Below are positions 33,241 to 45,129 of a stretch of DNA of 64,000 bases, piece after piece (position 1 is the first letter of the stretch; every line of letters starts with the position of its first letter). The stretch lies in assembly GCF_040712315.1 (NCBI RefSeq), contig NC_134021.1, positions 26,400,001 through 26,464,000 of the forward strand, written 5' to 3'. A program made the position numbers and the translations under genes. Below the pieces are notes generated by a model. The model was not told the DNA's origin and searched no databases. It saw only the letters and a list, made by a program, of their open reading frames with translations. This stretch comes from Castanea sativa. Lineage: Eukaryota > Streptophyta > Magnoliopsida > Fagales > Fagaceae.

Positions 33241-33654
33241 TGGTTCAAAGAAGGACCGTTTAGTTGGCCAGGTACATCCCTAGAGCCCAAGCTCTTGGGT
33301 GGCAAATGTCTGCTCTATCCATGTCGTCTACCTTGCTAGGACCTCAGTTCTCGGTTGGCACCCTTCCTCGTAAAGCACGTTGACACTCAGCCTAGAGTCA
33401 TCATCATGATCACATCAGTCATTGCAACAGCCCACCAGAATATCTCTGTTGAAAGGCCAACCATTCCTTCGCCTGTTGTTGGAATTAAGGGAGCCTCGCC
33501 TCCAACCCTCCTTCTCTAGGGTATCAGAATTCCTTCGCACTTTGTGAGGGGACACTCCCTTCCATAACGTTCCTCAGGACATACAAGAGGGGAGCATGGA
33601 TGCCACGCATGGTTTGGGGAGTACGCTTTGGTCGGATGGACCAAGGTAGAGAAA
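33241..33654. other. Unassigned stretch, possibly leader of an L-type element
   Basis: It lies between LTR A6 and the PBS-like site of L copy 1. If that site is real, this is the start of the internal region of a minus-strand gypsy element cut at 33241. No motif was recognised. Confidence 0.4.
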
Positions 33655-33664
33655 GGAGTCGTCA

Positions 33665-35423
33665 TCTAGTTTTATGGTTTAGGAACCATGAATATAGTGC
33701 CGTTACGTGGAAGGACTTGATCTTACTACTAGAGTATGGGTTTAGGTACGGTCTTGGGAAGCTGTTAGGCACCCAAAACCGCTCGACCCTTGGGTCAGCC
33801 TCCACTCATTGTGTCTTATGTCTTAATCATATTAAAGGCATATTCAACATTGCATCTTAAACACACACACACACTAGCATACATCTAAGCATACAACATG
33901 GCATTTAATCCTAAACCCTAACATACATCTATCATGGCAAACATATCAAACCTAGCACACATCTACCATACATATCAACCATCACAAACCCTAGCATGCT
34001 CCTATCAAAAGCATCTTATCTCATATGGCATTATATCATGGTCAAGGTGGAACATAGGCATGGCAGCAAACAAGCATACATCATAGCCAAGGCAGCAAAC
34101 AAATCATGGAATAATTTGACAAACATGTTACTATATCTCATTATTGAAGGAAAAAGACAAACAAACAAACCTCATCCATGTTCATCATCCAAACAAGATC
34201 ATATTCAAATCAATGCATGTTCATATGAATGCATGACTTACCCTACTTACCTTACGGCATCTCAAAACATATGCATCAATGAATGGACATGTGAATGCAT
34301 GCTCATGGTATTAAAACAAGAAAAGAAAAGAAAACTCTAATCTAGCATGTTAAAGAAAAACAACCAATTAAACAGAGAACAAAGACTTAAAAAGCATAAA
34401 AGGGACAAAACATAGGCCTATGATATGAAAGAGACAAAGAGACAGAAGCAGAAAACCTAAATTAGGGTTTCTGGGCACAAGTATGCGTGCGCATACATAG
34501 GCCTGCATACGCAGGCCAGTTGTATACATACAGATACTATGAGCCTGCATGAGAACACAAAATCATGCGTACACAAACACGCCCAAAGAACCCTAACCCG
34601 AAAACTCGAAAACACATAAAGCAGAGTAGAACTTTAAAATAGCAAATCTAGCAAACTGACATTCTTTTAGACACTAAAAAAACAAAACCTAGACAAAGTA
34701 AACATATCTAAACACAAATAAAGCAAAGAAACAAGATTAAAAAGTAGAAAAAAAAAAAAAAGAAAAAAAAAGAAAAAGAAAGAGGTTAAAACATATACCT
34801 CACAACTAAAAACTCTTTGGCTTGATTTTGACTATTCCCCTAAGTTAAGTCTATTCAAAACCAAACAAAAATGATTATTAAAATTCAAATTTGAGGATCA
34901 AAACTAGAAAAGGTCCTAATCAAAATAAAATTTACTTGAGGATGTCTCATGAAAAACTCCCTCTTTGATTCACTATTTCTAGTGAATCTTAGGTTTTCCT
35001 TTAGGATTTTCTGCGTGTTTTGGAAAGTTGCCATGTATGGCTTTATATAGTGAGAAAATAGGGGTTTGGAACGGCTCCCAGACAATGTGGGATTCATTCC
35101 AAACCTCAACATTAATGTAGAAAAACTTGTCTTTCATAGTTTCTAGAACCCTAGCTTCGTTCGCAGGTCTGTTCATGCATATGCATGCATCAAACCTGCG
35201 TATGCAGGTTCTTGCCTACGTACGTAGGCCGAGAATTTCATTGGGCTTTTATTTTCCAAAAATAGATTTATTTGCTCATAAAAAGTTATATTTTTCATCT
35301 TAACATATCTCGGGTCAATTTGTAATCTGATTGGGCCCAAAACCAACCTTGGGCCTCAGAATTTTAGCATCATTGGGGAATGAGAGCACGAGTTTTAAGG
35401 GGGTACAAAATGCAATGCCTACA
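33665..35423 (-). repeat. L repeat copy 1, probable Tat/Ogre-type LTR
   Basis: About 1.76 kb recurring at 43076-44615 in the same orientation. Shared landmarks are taggaaccatgaatatag, gttaggcaccca, attagggtttctgggy, and the end with cattggggaa and tacaaaatgc. On the minus strand it would begin TGTAGGCATTGC. The minus strand of 33655-33664 reads TGACGACTCC, one base from the Ogre-type PBS TGGCGACTCC. No polypurine tract precedes it (35424 onward), so that side is truncated. Clusters of GTACGC-like palindromes lie at about 34470-34570 and 35160-35235. Confidence 0.7.
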
Positions 35424-36310
35424 ATTATAAGGAAGCCACGTGGCAAATTGTCTTGGGAAAGCCCTACTGCTTCCTGATGAAGTTCACTTCTAGGAAGACG
35501 CTGCTGACGAGGAGCTCTCCCCCAATCTAAAGTGCCATTCCATTGCTGTAAGTACTTCCCTCGATTACTTTATACATAACCTTTTAAATATATCCCAGCA
35601 CTGTTGTGTATGCCTACGTATACTCGTTCCCCCTTCTTTTTCTTTTTTTTAATGTCTACTATTTGGTCCTAGATTGCGCAATTGGTATAACTACTGGATG
35701 GTTGGCTAAAGAAAGCTGTGGAGGAAGCTGAGGGTGAGAAGGCCTTGAAACAAATCACTGAATCCACCCTTCAAGAAAATGAACGAGAGGTTATTCAAGC
35801 CGAGAAAAGTGGTTGCTGCTAAAAGGGCTCGGGACTCTGCCGAGCGCAAATTAGAGGTGCTGAAGGGGAAGTTGAAGAGTCTAACACCAAACTTGCTCAG
35901 GCCTGGAGTGTCATCATGGCACGAAACACGGAGCTTGGGGACTTGAAAAAGATGTTGGATGAGGCCGATAAAAACTTCTATGACATGGGGTTTGATGATG
36001 CCAAGCGCTCTACAGCTGTAGTTATAAAGGAAGCTCGGGTCATTGGATTCACGGAGGGGTTGGTCACTCTTTCAAATGTCATTCCTCTCCCTAAGTCTTC
36101 CCCTTGGTAAGATTTGTTGAACAACCCCTGCTCATGTTCCCAAAGGAGGAGAGCCCTAGCTTCCAATAGATCTTGGAGGAGATAGAATCCCACACAGCTG
36201 ATGCAGATGTGGTGATCGTTGAGAACCCTAATCTTCCTGCTACTTCCCAAGGTCAAGCCCTTCTCAGTCTTACTCCCCCGGCCGAGCAAACACTTGAACC
36301 CATGTGACCG
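35424..36310 (+). pseudogene. Opposite-strand accessory ORF of G3 (coiled-coil)
   Basis: Plus strand, while G3 pol is minus. From about 35700 it encodes WLKKAVEEAEGEKALKQI, ENEREVIQAEK, RARDSAERKLEVLKGKL, and after a frameshift NTKLAQAWSVIMARNTELGD and NFYDMGFDDAKRSTAVVIKE. A long coiled coil ending in a Y-x-x-G-F/Y-D-A motif is typical of the tail of plant retrotransposon accessory ORFs ('putative gypsy type transposon' proteins). A GT-AG intron-like segment (gtaagtac at about 35549 to tcctag at about 35662) precedes it. Antisense extra ORFs between pol and 3' LTR are known in the Tat lineage. The N-terminal part is lost at the L copy 1 junction. Confidence 0.6.
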
Positions 36311-37130
36311 TCGACTGTAGAGAGTTCAACTACTGCTCCTACCACTGAAAAAGGCCCTGCTCGTCCCTAAGCAACTACCGTCTAGTGCCTAAACACAATT
36401 CCCGCAACCATCGAATAGGATTTTGACCTATAGACGGGCATTATGCTATGTTTTTAGCTTAGCTTTCCCTTTTTGACAATGTTATTATTTTATGTTCAAA
36501 ACTTTAATAAAATAACTTCTCTTTTGAATTCATTTATATGCTTGCTAAGTTTTTTCGGTTTGATCGCTTCCCTTGATTATCCCCCCCTTTTTATTATTGT
36601 AAGTATGATAGCCCAATGATAATAAGAAAAGGGCGTGTGTTCAGTATTAAAGACAGCCTTCGTACAAAAAATAAATAAAACAAGTGATCCAACAAACCAA
36701 GTCTCTATAAGGTACTCTAGGCTATGCCGAGGATACGCTCTTGATCTTATGATTTGATTCATGTTTTATAAATAGGTTTACACCTAGTCGATGACTGAGT
36801 CAGGTCAAGGCTAGACTTCTATCCTATAGATTGGTTTACAACTGGTCGATGACCAGGGTCAGGCTGAGGCCAGGCTTCTATCCTCTAGATATGTTTACAC
36901 CTAGTCGGTGACCAAAGTCAGGCCGAGGCTAGGCTTCTGTCCTATATTATGTTCTTTCCATGCATAAATTTCATATCTTCAAAACTAGCATGATCCTATC
37001 CTAATCATAATTTATACAAATATACATAAGTTAAATCGTTACACTCTTTATTTTTATTTACATCAGGGAACACATTAAGCGCTAGAGAACAACAACGCCC
37101 CTTAGTGGAAGTTCTTTTGTAAATTGCTCA
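36311..37130. other. Non-coding region of G3 between accessory ORF and integrase
   Basis: This contains three tandem units (see 36768-36960). The rest shows no gene. It separates the convergent integrase and accessory ORF. Confidence 0.5.
36768..36960. repeat. Three-copy ~63-bp tandem repeat
   Basis: Units begin tttacacctagtcgatgac, tttacaactggtcgatgacc and tttacacctagtcggtgacc. Each continues with caggctgaggccaggcttct-like sequence. Confidence 0.85.
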
Positions 37131-37134
37131 CATT

Positions 37135-38400
37135 CTATGGTCGGGGGAGCGGTCTTTCATCCATATCTTCTAGGTAATAAACTCTAACTCCTGCAACTGT
37201 AGTTACTCGATATGGCCCTTCCCAATTTGGAGCTAATTTTCCCAAACTTGGTTCCTTCGTGCTCCCTACTGCCTTCTGCAAGACAAGGTCTCCTACAGCA
37301 AACTCCCTTGGCTTCACATTTTGATTGTATCCTCGGCCATACTGGTAATCAGCTAATCTGATAGACGTCATCTCCTTGTTCTCTTTTAAGTGATCCAATT
37401 GTTAAGCCATGATCATATTGTTCATGTTCAGGAGAAACTAGCACCCCTTATACTTAACAAGCCTACTTCCATTGATATTATTGCTTCTGTTCCAAAAGTT
37501 AGAAAAAGGGTGTCTTACTAGTAGACCTCCTGGGGGTGGTTCAGTATGCCCATAGCACATTGGGTAGCTCTTTAGCCCAATTTCCTTTGGCTCTTTCCAA
37601 CCTCTTCTTCAACCCGTTGACAATGGCTTTATTTGTCACTTCAGCCTGTCCGTTACTCTAGGGGACCACCAGAGTCGAGTACCTATTTCTGATCCTGAGA
37701 TTGCTACAATACTTCCCAGAATGTCTTGCTGTCAAACAACAGTCCATTATCTAAGATTAAACTATCTAGCACTCCAAACCTTGTAACTATGTTCTTCCAT
37801 ACAAATTTATTTACACCAACGTCATAGATATTTGCCAGAGCTTTGGCTTCCACACACTTGGTGAGGTATTTAGTGGCGACTATCATGAACCTCCTATTTC
37901 TGGTTGCCTGGGGAAATGGTCCCACGATATCCAACCCCCACTGAGCAAAAGGCCATGGATTGGATATTAGGTTAAGGCTCCCCTAGGCTGATGATGTTCA
38001 ATGCATGCCTTTGACATTAGTCACACTTCTTAACATAATCTGCAATGTCTCTCTACATGTTTGGCCACCAGAAGCCCTAGGTCATCGCTCGGTCGGCAAG
38101 TGATTGACCTCCTGTATGGCTCGTGCAAATCCCTTCACGCAATTCGGCGAGTAATCCCTATACGGCATTCGGGTGTGAACATAAAAGGTATGGTCCCCCA
38201 AAAGATCGTCGGTACAATCTCTTCTCCTCTGAAAACTAAAATCTGGCAGATTTCCTTCCCCCAAAAGATCATCAATACAATCTCTGCTCGGGAGCGATCC
38301 ATCTATGATAAATGACACGATATGATCCATCCAGCTTGGCACAATGGCTGAAGCTACAGCCACGCAACACAGTCGCTCAATACTTGGCTGGTCTACTACT
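37135..38400 (-). pseudogene. G3 integrase
   Basis: Pieces in several frames give a gypsy integrase. They include the N-terminal RDYSPNCVKG and NHLPTER region (38408-38082), the core MDIVGPFPQATRNRRFMIVA, LTKCVEAKAL and ILDNGLLFD (37934-37704, two catalytic Asp), and the C-terminal ADYQYGRGYNQNVKPREF, VGDLVLQKA and LAPNWEGPYRV (37398-37135). No chromodomain follows, as expected for non-chromovirus (Tat/Athila) lineages. A ~40-bp segment containing GGGGATCGTCTGT-like repeats (DDLLG twice) is duplicated at 38190-38285. Many stops. Confidence 0.85.
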
Positions 38401-38817
38401 TCCACCAAAATAATCCATGGTATGCTGTCCTCTAGGGATGAAGCAAGGGTGGCTAGAGAGTCTGCATGGCTATTTTTTCCTCTAGAAATTTGAGCTATCT
38501 TTACCCTATTAAAACCTTTCTATAATGAGCTTGCCAACTTTAGGTATTCTGCCATCCGCAAGTCTGTTGCTCCAAAGCTCCCTTCAATTTAGTTTACAAC
38601 CAACCGAAACAGTGTATACACTTCCACCTTTGTGGCACCCAAAGTCTTGACTGCTTGGAGACTAGACAATAATGCTTATACTCGGTTTCTTTGTTGGAGG
38701 CCTGAAAGCTTAGCCTAGGCAATCATTCCAATTTTATTCCTTTTAGGGATTCTAACACAATCCTATTCCTGCCCTGCGCACATTAGAAGCTCCGTCCATA
38801 TACACCAGCCATGGCCG
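38401..38817 (-). pseudogene. G3 RNase H, C-terminal part
   Basis: Minus-strand segments correspond to the end of RNase H and the linker to integrase (KVNRVKIAQISRGKNSHAD-like, DSLATLASS-like). They are low in integrity and identified partly by position between RNase H (40165 onward) and integrase. Interrupted at 38817 by the solo LTR. Confidence 0.6.
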
Positions 38818-40159
38818 TAAAGGAAAAATTCTGGTTTGTATCTCATACAAAACATATAGCGGAAGCAACAAACAAGGATCTATTTCATTCATGATTGATA
38901 ACGTGCACTATGTAAATTTCAGAATTTAAGAACAAGATGGCGTACCTTGGTGTGGGGAAATTCAAAACAAAGATTAGAAACACTTGGGAACACTTTTAAT
39001 CTTCACTCCAATTCCACTTTATGCCCAAGATGTGTGGTCTCTCAATCAGTTTTCAAGGAAGAATGAAAGTGTGTCTCACACTCTCTCACACACATCGTTT
39101 CTTATTTCTTTTTGTTTCTCACTAATAAAAATTATGTATGTTTCTCCCTTTATAACTAACTGATTATCTAATTGGGCTGGCCTATTAGGCCTTTCCAATT
39201 GGGCTTTAGTGTGTGGCTTGGAGTGGGACCAAAAGGGACCAATAAGACACTAGCTCCAATGAGCCTTGAGCTTTTCCGTCAACTCTTAACAAGACTTTAT
39301 TATACATGCAACCCCTTCATAAAATATTCGTAGTAACACAAAGTCATAAATGTAGACTGCCACTTTGTAAATTACTACATCTTATCCTTGAGTACCCGGT
39401 TTAATCCTTTAAAGTTATTCATTATATATATTTATAAAATCCAATTTCATAAATATATACTTTAATAATTTCTTACTAAAGTGGTTAGGCCTAACTTTCT
39501 GAATAACTGAACCCATTAAACTTATCTCAAGGGAATATTTTATATCTCCATCAAGAGATTATGAATTCCATCTTGAGAATATATGTTCCATCAACACTAA
39601 ATGTGGCTGCCCAACATACTGAGGTTTTGATCGTCACTTTAAATCTCACTCCTAATACATCAAAGCAACCTACATCTCATGATCAGGTCCATTATTCTCT
39701 CAGGATTAAGAGTTCATGCAAATAGAAGTCGTGAAATTTATTATTCATTTGACAGTCGTTAGAATAATAATAAATCTCACAGCGGTCCTGTTCAATATGT
39801 TTTAACTCTTAAAACATATCAACATATCAACTAGAAGTCTCCACTTCCATGATCAAGACAAATCATCTTAGTTGATATGTTATAGTCTTCGCAGATGAAA
39901 TGCCCAATTTCATCACCGACTACGAACTATAAATTCTGAGTTTACAAAGAACTTGTGATTTACATCTTTTGTGAATTTTCACATAAATCACATACAATGC
40001 ATCTCATGGACTATATGATAATGTCTCATATTCATGTTACCATTATTTTAGATAATAATAAAATAACTTTATCAATCATAATATTAAGTCATACATAATG
40101 TCATACATAATATCATACATAGCATCATACAATAGGATTTAAGGGCACAAATCCTAACA
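38818..40159 (-). repeat. Solo copia LTR family A, copy A7, with GGCCG duplication
   Basis: An A LTR of 1342 bp flanked by GGCCG at 38813-38817 and 40160-40164. The low end reads TAAAGG, so the terminal TG is mutated to TA. It lacks about 85 bases present in other copies at about 39292, where the break lies between two CAAG sites. No internal region is present. Confidence 0.94.
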
Positions 40160-40164
40160 GGCCG

Positions 40165-42600
40165 AACTAAGATTTGACAAATTCCCTATGCAACATCAAG
40201 AGTTGAGGTGAACTTGGCCTCAAAATTTGCTAGCACTTGCCCTTTAATGGCATTCCTCAGCTTGTATCTAACATTGAAGTATCTGAGTTTGGTCCCCCAC
40301 TTATCTATTCTTCCGTAAAATCAAAACTCTGTAACAATGCTTGTAGGGGATGTTTGGTCAAAACATACACAGTGTGAGCTTGGAAGTAATGTGGAAGCTT
40401 CCAAGTGGCGTGTACCAAAGCAAGTGCCATTTTCTCCAATGGGAGATACCGAGTCTCTAAATCTACCAAGGTCTTGCTGACATAATACACTAGCTTTTGT
40501 ATTCACTCTTGGACTCTTATTAACACCACACTCACAACATGATCGGCCACTACCAAATGCATGTAGAGATCCTCCCCAAGCTCAAGGCTTTACAGGATAG
40601 GTGGACTAACTGAGTACTACTTTAAGTTTTGGAAAGCTTCGCCACACACTGGAGGCCACTTAAACCCCATCCATTTCTTGAGAAATTGAAAGAAGGGTCT
40701 ACACTCGCCAGCCGATCTTGACACGAAATGGTTCAAGGCTACAAGCATCCCTATGAGTTTTTGCACCTCCTTCGAGATATTAGGTGAACTAAATTGTTGG
40801 ATTGCCCTGATTTGATTGGATTGACCTCAATGCCTCTGTAGGTTATCATATACTCGAGGAATTTCCCAGACCCCACTTCGAACGTATATTTTTTGGCATT
40901 GAGGCGTAGTTTGTGATACCTCAAGATCTTAAATACTTTGGCTAGATTTTGTACATGCTCTCGAGTTTCTTACTCTTAACAACCATGTCATCAATGTATA
41001 CCTCCACTGTTTTACTGATCTTATCTCTGAACATATGGGTGATCATTTGTTGATATGTCTCCCTTGTATTTTTAATCCAAAAGGCATTACCGTATAGTGG
41101 AAGTTGCCTTCAAGAGAGATGAGTGACTTTTTCTCTTGGTCTTCGAGGGCCAAGGTGATCTGGTGATACACTTGAAAGGCATCCAAGAAACTCATTCTTA
41201 GGTGACCATACGTTGCATTCATCGGCTGATCAATTTTCGGTACAAGGTAAGGATCATTAGGGCATGCTCTGTTTAGATCAGTAAAATCAATGCAGACTCT
41301 CCAATTTTCGTTCTTCTTCTTTATTACCATGATATTAGCTAACCTATCCAGATAAAATACCTCTTTGATAGCCTCAGCTTGCTTTAATTTCTCCACTTCC
41401 TCCTTCACTACTTCCACATGGTGCTTGGCTGCTCACCTTGGCTTTTGCTTCTTAGGTGGAAATAAGGGATCCACATTCAATTTGCACACTATAAACTCCG
41501 GATCCATGCCAGGCACTTTGTATGGGCTCCAAGCAAACACATCAAAATTTTGGACTAGTGTCAACAAAACTTCCACTTGATCCTCAGTAGGGAGGCTTTT
41601 CCCTATCCGAAAATATCTGTCCTTGTAGGGCAAAATACGGACCTCAATTAGTTCTTCAACACCGTCAACCTCATTAGACTCCTTGAGGCACTGTAACTAC
41701 TATAATGGGCCCGAATCTACTTGCTCTTTTTGCTTTCTGATTGCCCCTCATCACCATAACTCCTTCCTTGGTTGGGAATTTAACTTTCACATGCAATATG
41801 GATGGTACGGTACCTATGTCATGTATCCATCGCCATGCCAGGATCATTATGTATGGGGAAACACGTTTACGATTATGAAATTCACCAGTACCTCTTTCCC
41901 TTCAGCAATTACAGGGAGCCTAATCTGTCCCTCTAGTATCACCATTTTTTCACCAAAGCCTATTAGGAGGGTATCATACTTCTTGAGATCCTCAGACTTC
42001 AAACCTAGACCCTTATAAAGATTAGGATACATTATCTCATCGTCACTATCCTGGTCAATCATAACCCTTTTCACTAGGAAACCCCCAATCCAAAGGGTAA
42101 TGACAAGAGCATTGTTATGCAGTTGAGACGAACCTTCAAGATTGTTGTCATCAAAAGCTATTTGCCCTCCAACTATTCTAGGCTTCCTCCCTAGACAGTC
42201 TAACGTCCGGTGCTCCTGTTGGGTTGTAATGTTCAGAATTCCTCTCCGGTGATTGGCACTTACACCAATTGTTGTAGCATGAATGATGTCAATGACCCTG
42301 AGGGGAGGCGACTGCGCTTCCCCTCGACTCCCTGATGTCTGCCCTACGGCGCCTTTCCTTTGGCCAACCACAAACTCCATCAGATGCCCGGCTTTAACTA
42401 GCTATTCCATGTGGTCTTTGAACGTCTTGCACTGCTTGATCAAGTCCCCGCCCATCTTGCAGGGCCAACGAAAGTACGACTCATGTTTTATCTTCTCTAG
42501 AATTTTATGCATGGGCTTCTCAAATGCCACATTGACTCCAGCTTGTGGTTTTGGGTTTTGTTCCCTAGCTTCTCTTCGAGGCCTCTGCTGAAAGCCTTAG
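40165..42600 (-). pseudogene. G3 protease, RT and start of RNase H
   Basis: Protease (42380-41847): IAFDDNNLEGSSQLHNNALV and VMIDQDSDDEIMYPNLY, where the active-site region is altered (D-S-D for the usual G/S-S-A), then LIGFGEKMVILEGQIRLPV. RT (41417-40600): EEVEKLKQAEAIKEVFYLD, WRVCIDFTDLNRACPNDPYL, MSFLDAFQVYHQI and MPFGLK, a frameshift, then VEVYIDDMVVKSK near 40985-41020. The tether (40490-40305) shows ETRYLPLEKMALALVHATWK and VYVLTKHPLQALLQ. The gypsy order and sequences match G2. Broken by several stops and shifts. Confidence 0.88.
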
Positions 42601-43045
42601 TGCCTAGGATCCATAAGGCACTGCGGAGTGGCGGCCTTTCCTTTGCTTCGTAGTCGATCATCCTCAAGTCTTTTACGTTCTTCTATTCTCTTCATTAGCT
42701 AATACAAATTCTTGAGGGGTCTCACAGTTAGTGAGTCCCTCAGCTCGGATTCCATAGGTAGCCCTAGTCTGAAAGTGCTTATTGCTACCTGCTCCTAGTA
42801 TCGATCTGCATATGACCGGAGAGTTTCCCCACTCCTCATTTTCATAGGCAACAAGGCATCAAACTAACACCTGCAAGTGATAAAACATGCACCGAACGCC
42901 TAAACTAACTTGTCGAAGCTGTGGTTGGACCCTTTCCTCAGACTGTTGAACCTCCTTATTGTTGTGGGCCCATGGCTAGACGAGAATACTTTACATATAA
43001 GTCCATCATTCCAAGAATAGAGGGCCATGAGTTGAATATTGTGGG
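42601..43045 (-). pseudogene. G3 gag, truncated
   Basis: It resembles G2 gag: LPMESELRDSLTVRPPKNL, MKRIEERKRLEDDRLRSKGK, and upstream a W-rich gag core cut at about 43045. At that point the L copy 2 flank begins (atgggaaagagggtaatgg). About half the gag gene and the leader are missing. Confidence 0.75.
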
Positions 43046-43065
43046 CAAATGGGAAAGAGGGTAAT

Positions 43066-43075
43066 GGAGTCGCCA
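43066..43075 (-). promoter_or_regulatory. Ogre-type primer binding site next to L copy 2
   Basis: The minus strand reads TGGCGACTCC, the site complementary to tRNA-Arg known from Ogre elements. The same site starts the internal region of the nested element at 60534-60518. It sits on the 3' side of L copy 2. Confidence 0.75.
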
Positions 43076-44615
43076 TCTAGTAATATGGTCTAGGAACCAT
43101 GAATATAGCATCCTTTCGAGGAAGAACCTTTGATCTTACAACTAGAGTTTGAGTTTGGAGTTTAGGTACGCTCTTAGGAAGGTGTTAGGCACCCAAGATT
43201 GCCCAACCATAAGGTTGGCCTCCCATCATTGTGTCCTATATCTTGACCTCATTAAAAACTATCTAAATACTTGTATTCTAGACTCACACACAAACTAACA
43301 TGCATCTAAAGATACAATCATGGCATCATTTATCCCAAAACACATACTTATCCATCCATCCAAACAAAAGAGTGCCAAACAAAAAGAAACTCTAGCATGC
43401 ATCTAACATATGGAAACCCTATCATACATCTAAAAAAACCTTAACACAAATGCATGAACATTGCTAATGCATGACTTACCCTTTACTTACCTCTTAGTAG
43501 CACATCACCTATGACATCAATGCATGAACATGTGAATGAATGGAATTAAAACTAAGAAACCCTAAACTAAACCGTAATCTAGACATGTGATAACATATAA
43601 GCATGTTAGAAGGTGAGCAAGCATTTTATGAGGCTTAAAAAAAACATGTGAAAATGAGGCTATGCAGACAAACATGTGAAGGTAGAATCAAGACAAAAAA
43701 AAATTAGGGTTTCTGGGTAACGGCATCACGTACGCTAGAACAGGTCTGTGTACGAATGAGTTTAGCCTGCATGCACAGGCTAGATCATGCGTGCACAGAT
43801 CCTTACCCAAAAAACCTAATTAAACACAGAAATGGAGCAGAGGCCAAAAACATAAAATCTAGCAACCTAACATGCTTAAAGACATAAAGAAAACCTAAAA
43901 CTAACCTAGACAAACATATAAGAACGTAAACTAAACAAAGAAATAGATTAAAACAAGGATTAAAGCAGAAAATAAAAAGAAAAGTTTTAAAGCATACCTT
44001 AAAGCAAAAGCTACTAGGCTTGATTTTTGACTGTTTCCCTTAGTCAAATCCATCACAATGTAATAAAATAGTGATTAGTAATCTTAAACTCGAAGGATTG
44101 GGGCCAAAAAAGGTCCCAATCAAATAAAAAATGACTTGAGGGTGTTTTGTGTCCCTTTTGGTTCACTATTTTCTAGTGAATCTTAGGTTTTTCCCGTAGG
44201 ATTTATGTGTGTTTTGAAAATGTACAATGTGAGGATTTTTATAGTTGAAAAAATGGGGTTTAGAACAGCTTCTAGATAATGTGGGATTCATTCCAAACCT
44301 CAGCTATTATTACAAAAAGCTAGCCGCTCTTATGTTTTTGAAACTCTAGCTACGTATGCAAGAACGTGCTTGCGTACGCATGCACTAGCTCGCATATGCA
44401 GGCTGCGACCCATGTACACAAGCTGAGGGCCACTTTGGTCAATTTATTTCCAAAAATAGATTTTTTCTCATTAAAATGTTATATTTTCCATTTTAACACT
44501 CCTCAAGACAATTTATTGTTTAATTTGGCTCTAAACTGGCCTTAGGCTTTAGAGTTCGAGCGTCATTGGGGAACGGGAGCCCGAGTCGTAAGTGGTATAA
44601 AATGCGGTATCTATA
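43076..44615 (-). repeat. L repeat copy 2, probable LTR of G4
   Basis: The second copy of the 1.5-1.8 kb L repeat. On the minus strand it starts at 44615 (TATAGATACCGC; TG changed to TA) right after a polypurine tract, and ends beside a primer binding site. GTACGC-like motif clusters lie at about 43725-43800 and 44350-44425. It is diverged from copy 1, with several indels. Confidence 0.75.
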
Positions 44616-44634
44616 GATGCCCCTCTTTTATTTC
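44616..44634 (-). promoter_or_regulatory. G4 polypurine tract
   Basis: The minus strand reads GAAATAAAAGAGGGGCATC, directly upstream of L copy 2. It is a normal position and composition for the plus-strand primer of a minus-oriented gypsy element. Confidence 0.75.
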
Positions 44635-45125
44635 ATAAGCTTCGCTAACGTAATCAAAAGAATAAGAGACAAAACATTTTGTTTCGACGTACTGCTCGAG
44701 CCTAACCTACACACACAACACACATCACGCATACGTGGGGCGGGGTGCAACTTCGAAAAGCTACGTGGGATTCATATGTTCAAAGTCCCATCTTTGTTGC
44801 TTGGAAAATGAGCAACAACAGGTTCACTATCCCAAAACCTATTTTGCCACTTGCAAGCAAGTGGCAAGTGATTCACTATCCTAGAGTCACTAAAAAGAAA
44901 ACAAACAAAGGGTGCTCTTACAAGCTAACCCAACAAACAACAAAAGAATATCATCTCTGCTGTGTCCATCCAGAGCTCTTGCCTTAAACTTCTTTGGGTG
45001 ACTTATTCGTCTTGTCCTCTTCACTTCTTTCCCTACCTTTTCTAGTAAGGCTCTTGCCCCAGGTTGGCCTTGGCCTTTTTCTCTATCACTATCTCTACCT
45101 TTTCTACTATGGATGTTCAATTCTC
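44635..45125. other. G4 3' region, no gene
   Basis: No coding motif is seen. It contains a perfect 9-bp-arm inverted repeat at 44846-44865 (gccacttgc/gcaagtggc), flanked by the direct repeat ttcactatcc at about 44823 and 44872. Confidence 0.6.
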
Positions 45126-45129
45126 AGAG

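Larger units (their letters stand above)
35424..43045 (-). mobile_element. Ty3/gypsy element G3, partial
   Basis: Minus-strand gag (from 43045), protease, RT, RNase H and integrase (to about 37135) in gypsy order, then tandem repeats and an opposite-strand ORF. It has no LTR that can be assigned with confidence: the gag start is cut at 43045 against L copy 2, and the 3' side ends against L copy 1. A solo A LTR interrupts RNase H. Related to G2. Confidence 0.78.

Noticed and set aside
33600..33860. Plus-strand frame of 86 codons beginning MPRMVWGVRFGR
   Set aside because: It spans the PBS-like site and the start of L copy 1, a non-coding LTR-like repeat. The corresponding region of copy 2 is not open.
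37704..37934. Integrase fragment as part of a chromovirus
   Set aside because: No chromodomain follows the C-terminal part at 37135, and the sequence groups by eye with G2/Tat-type pol.
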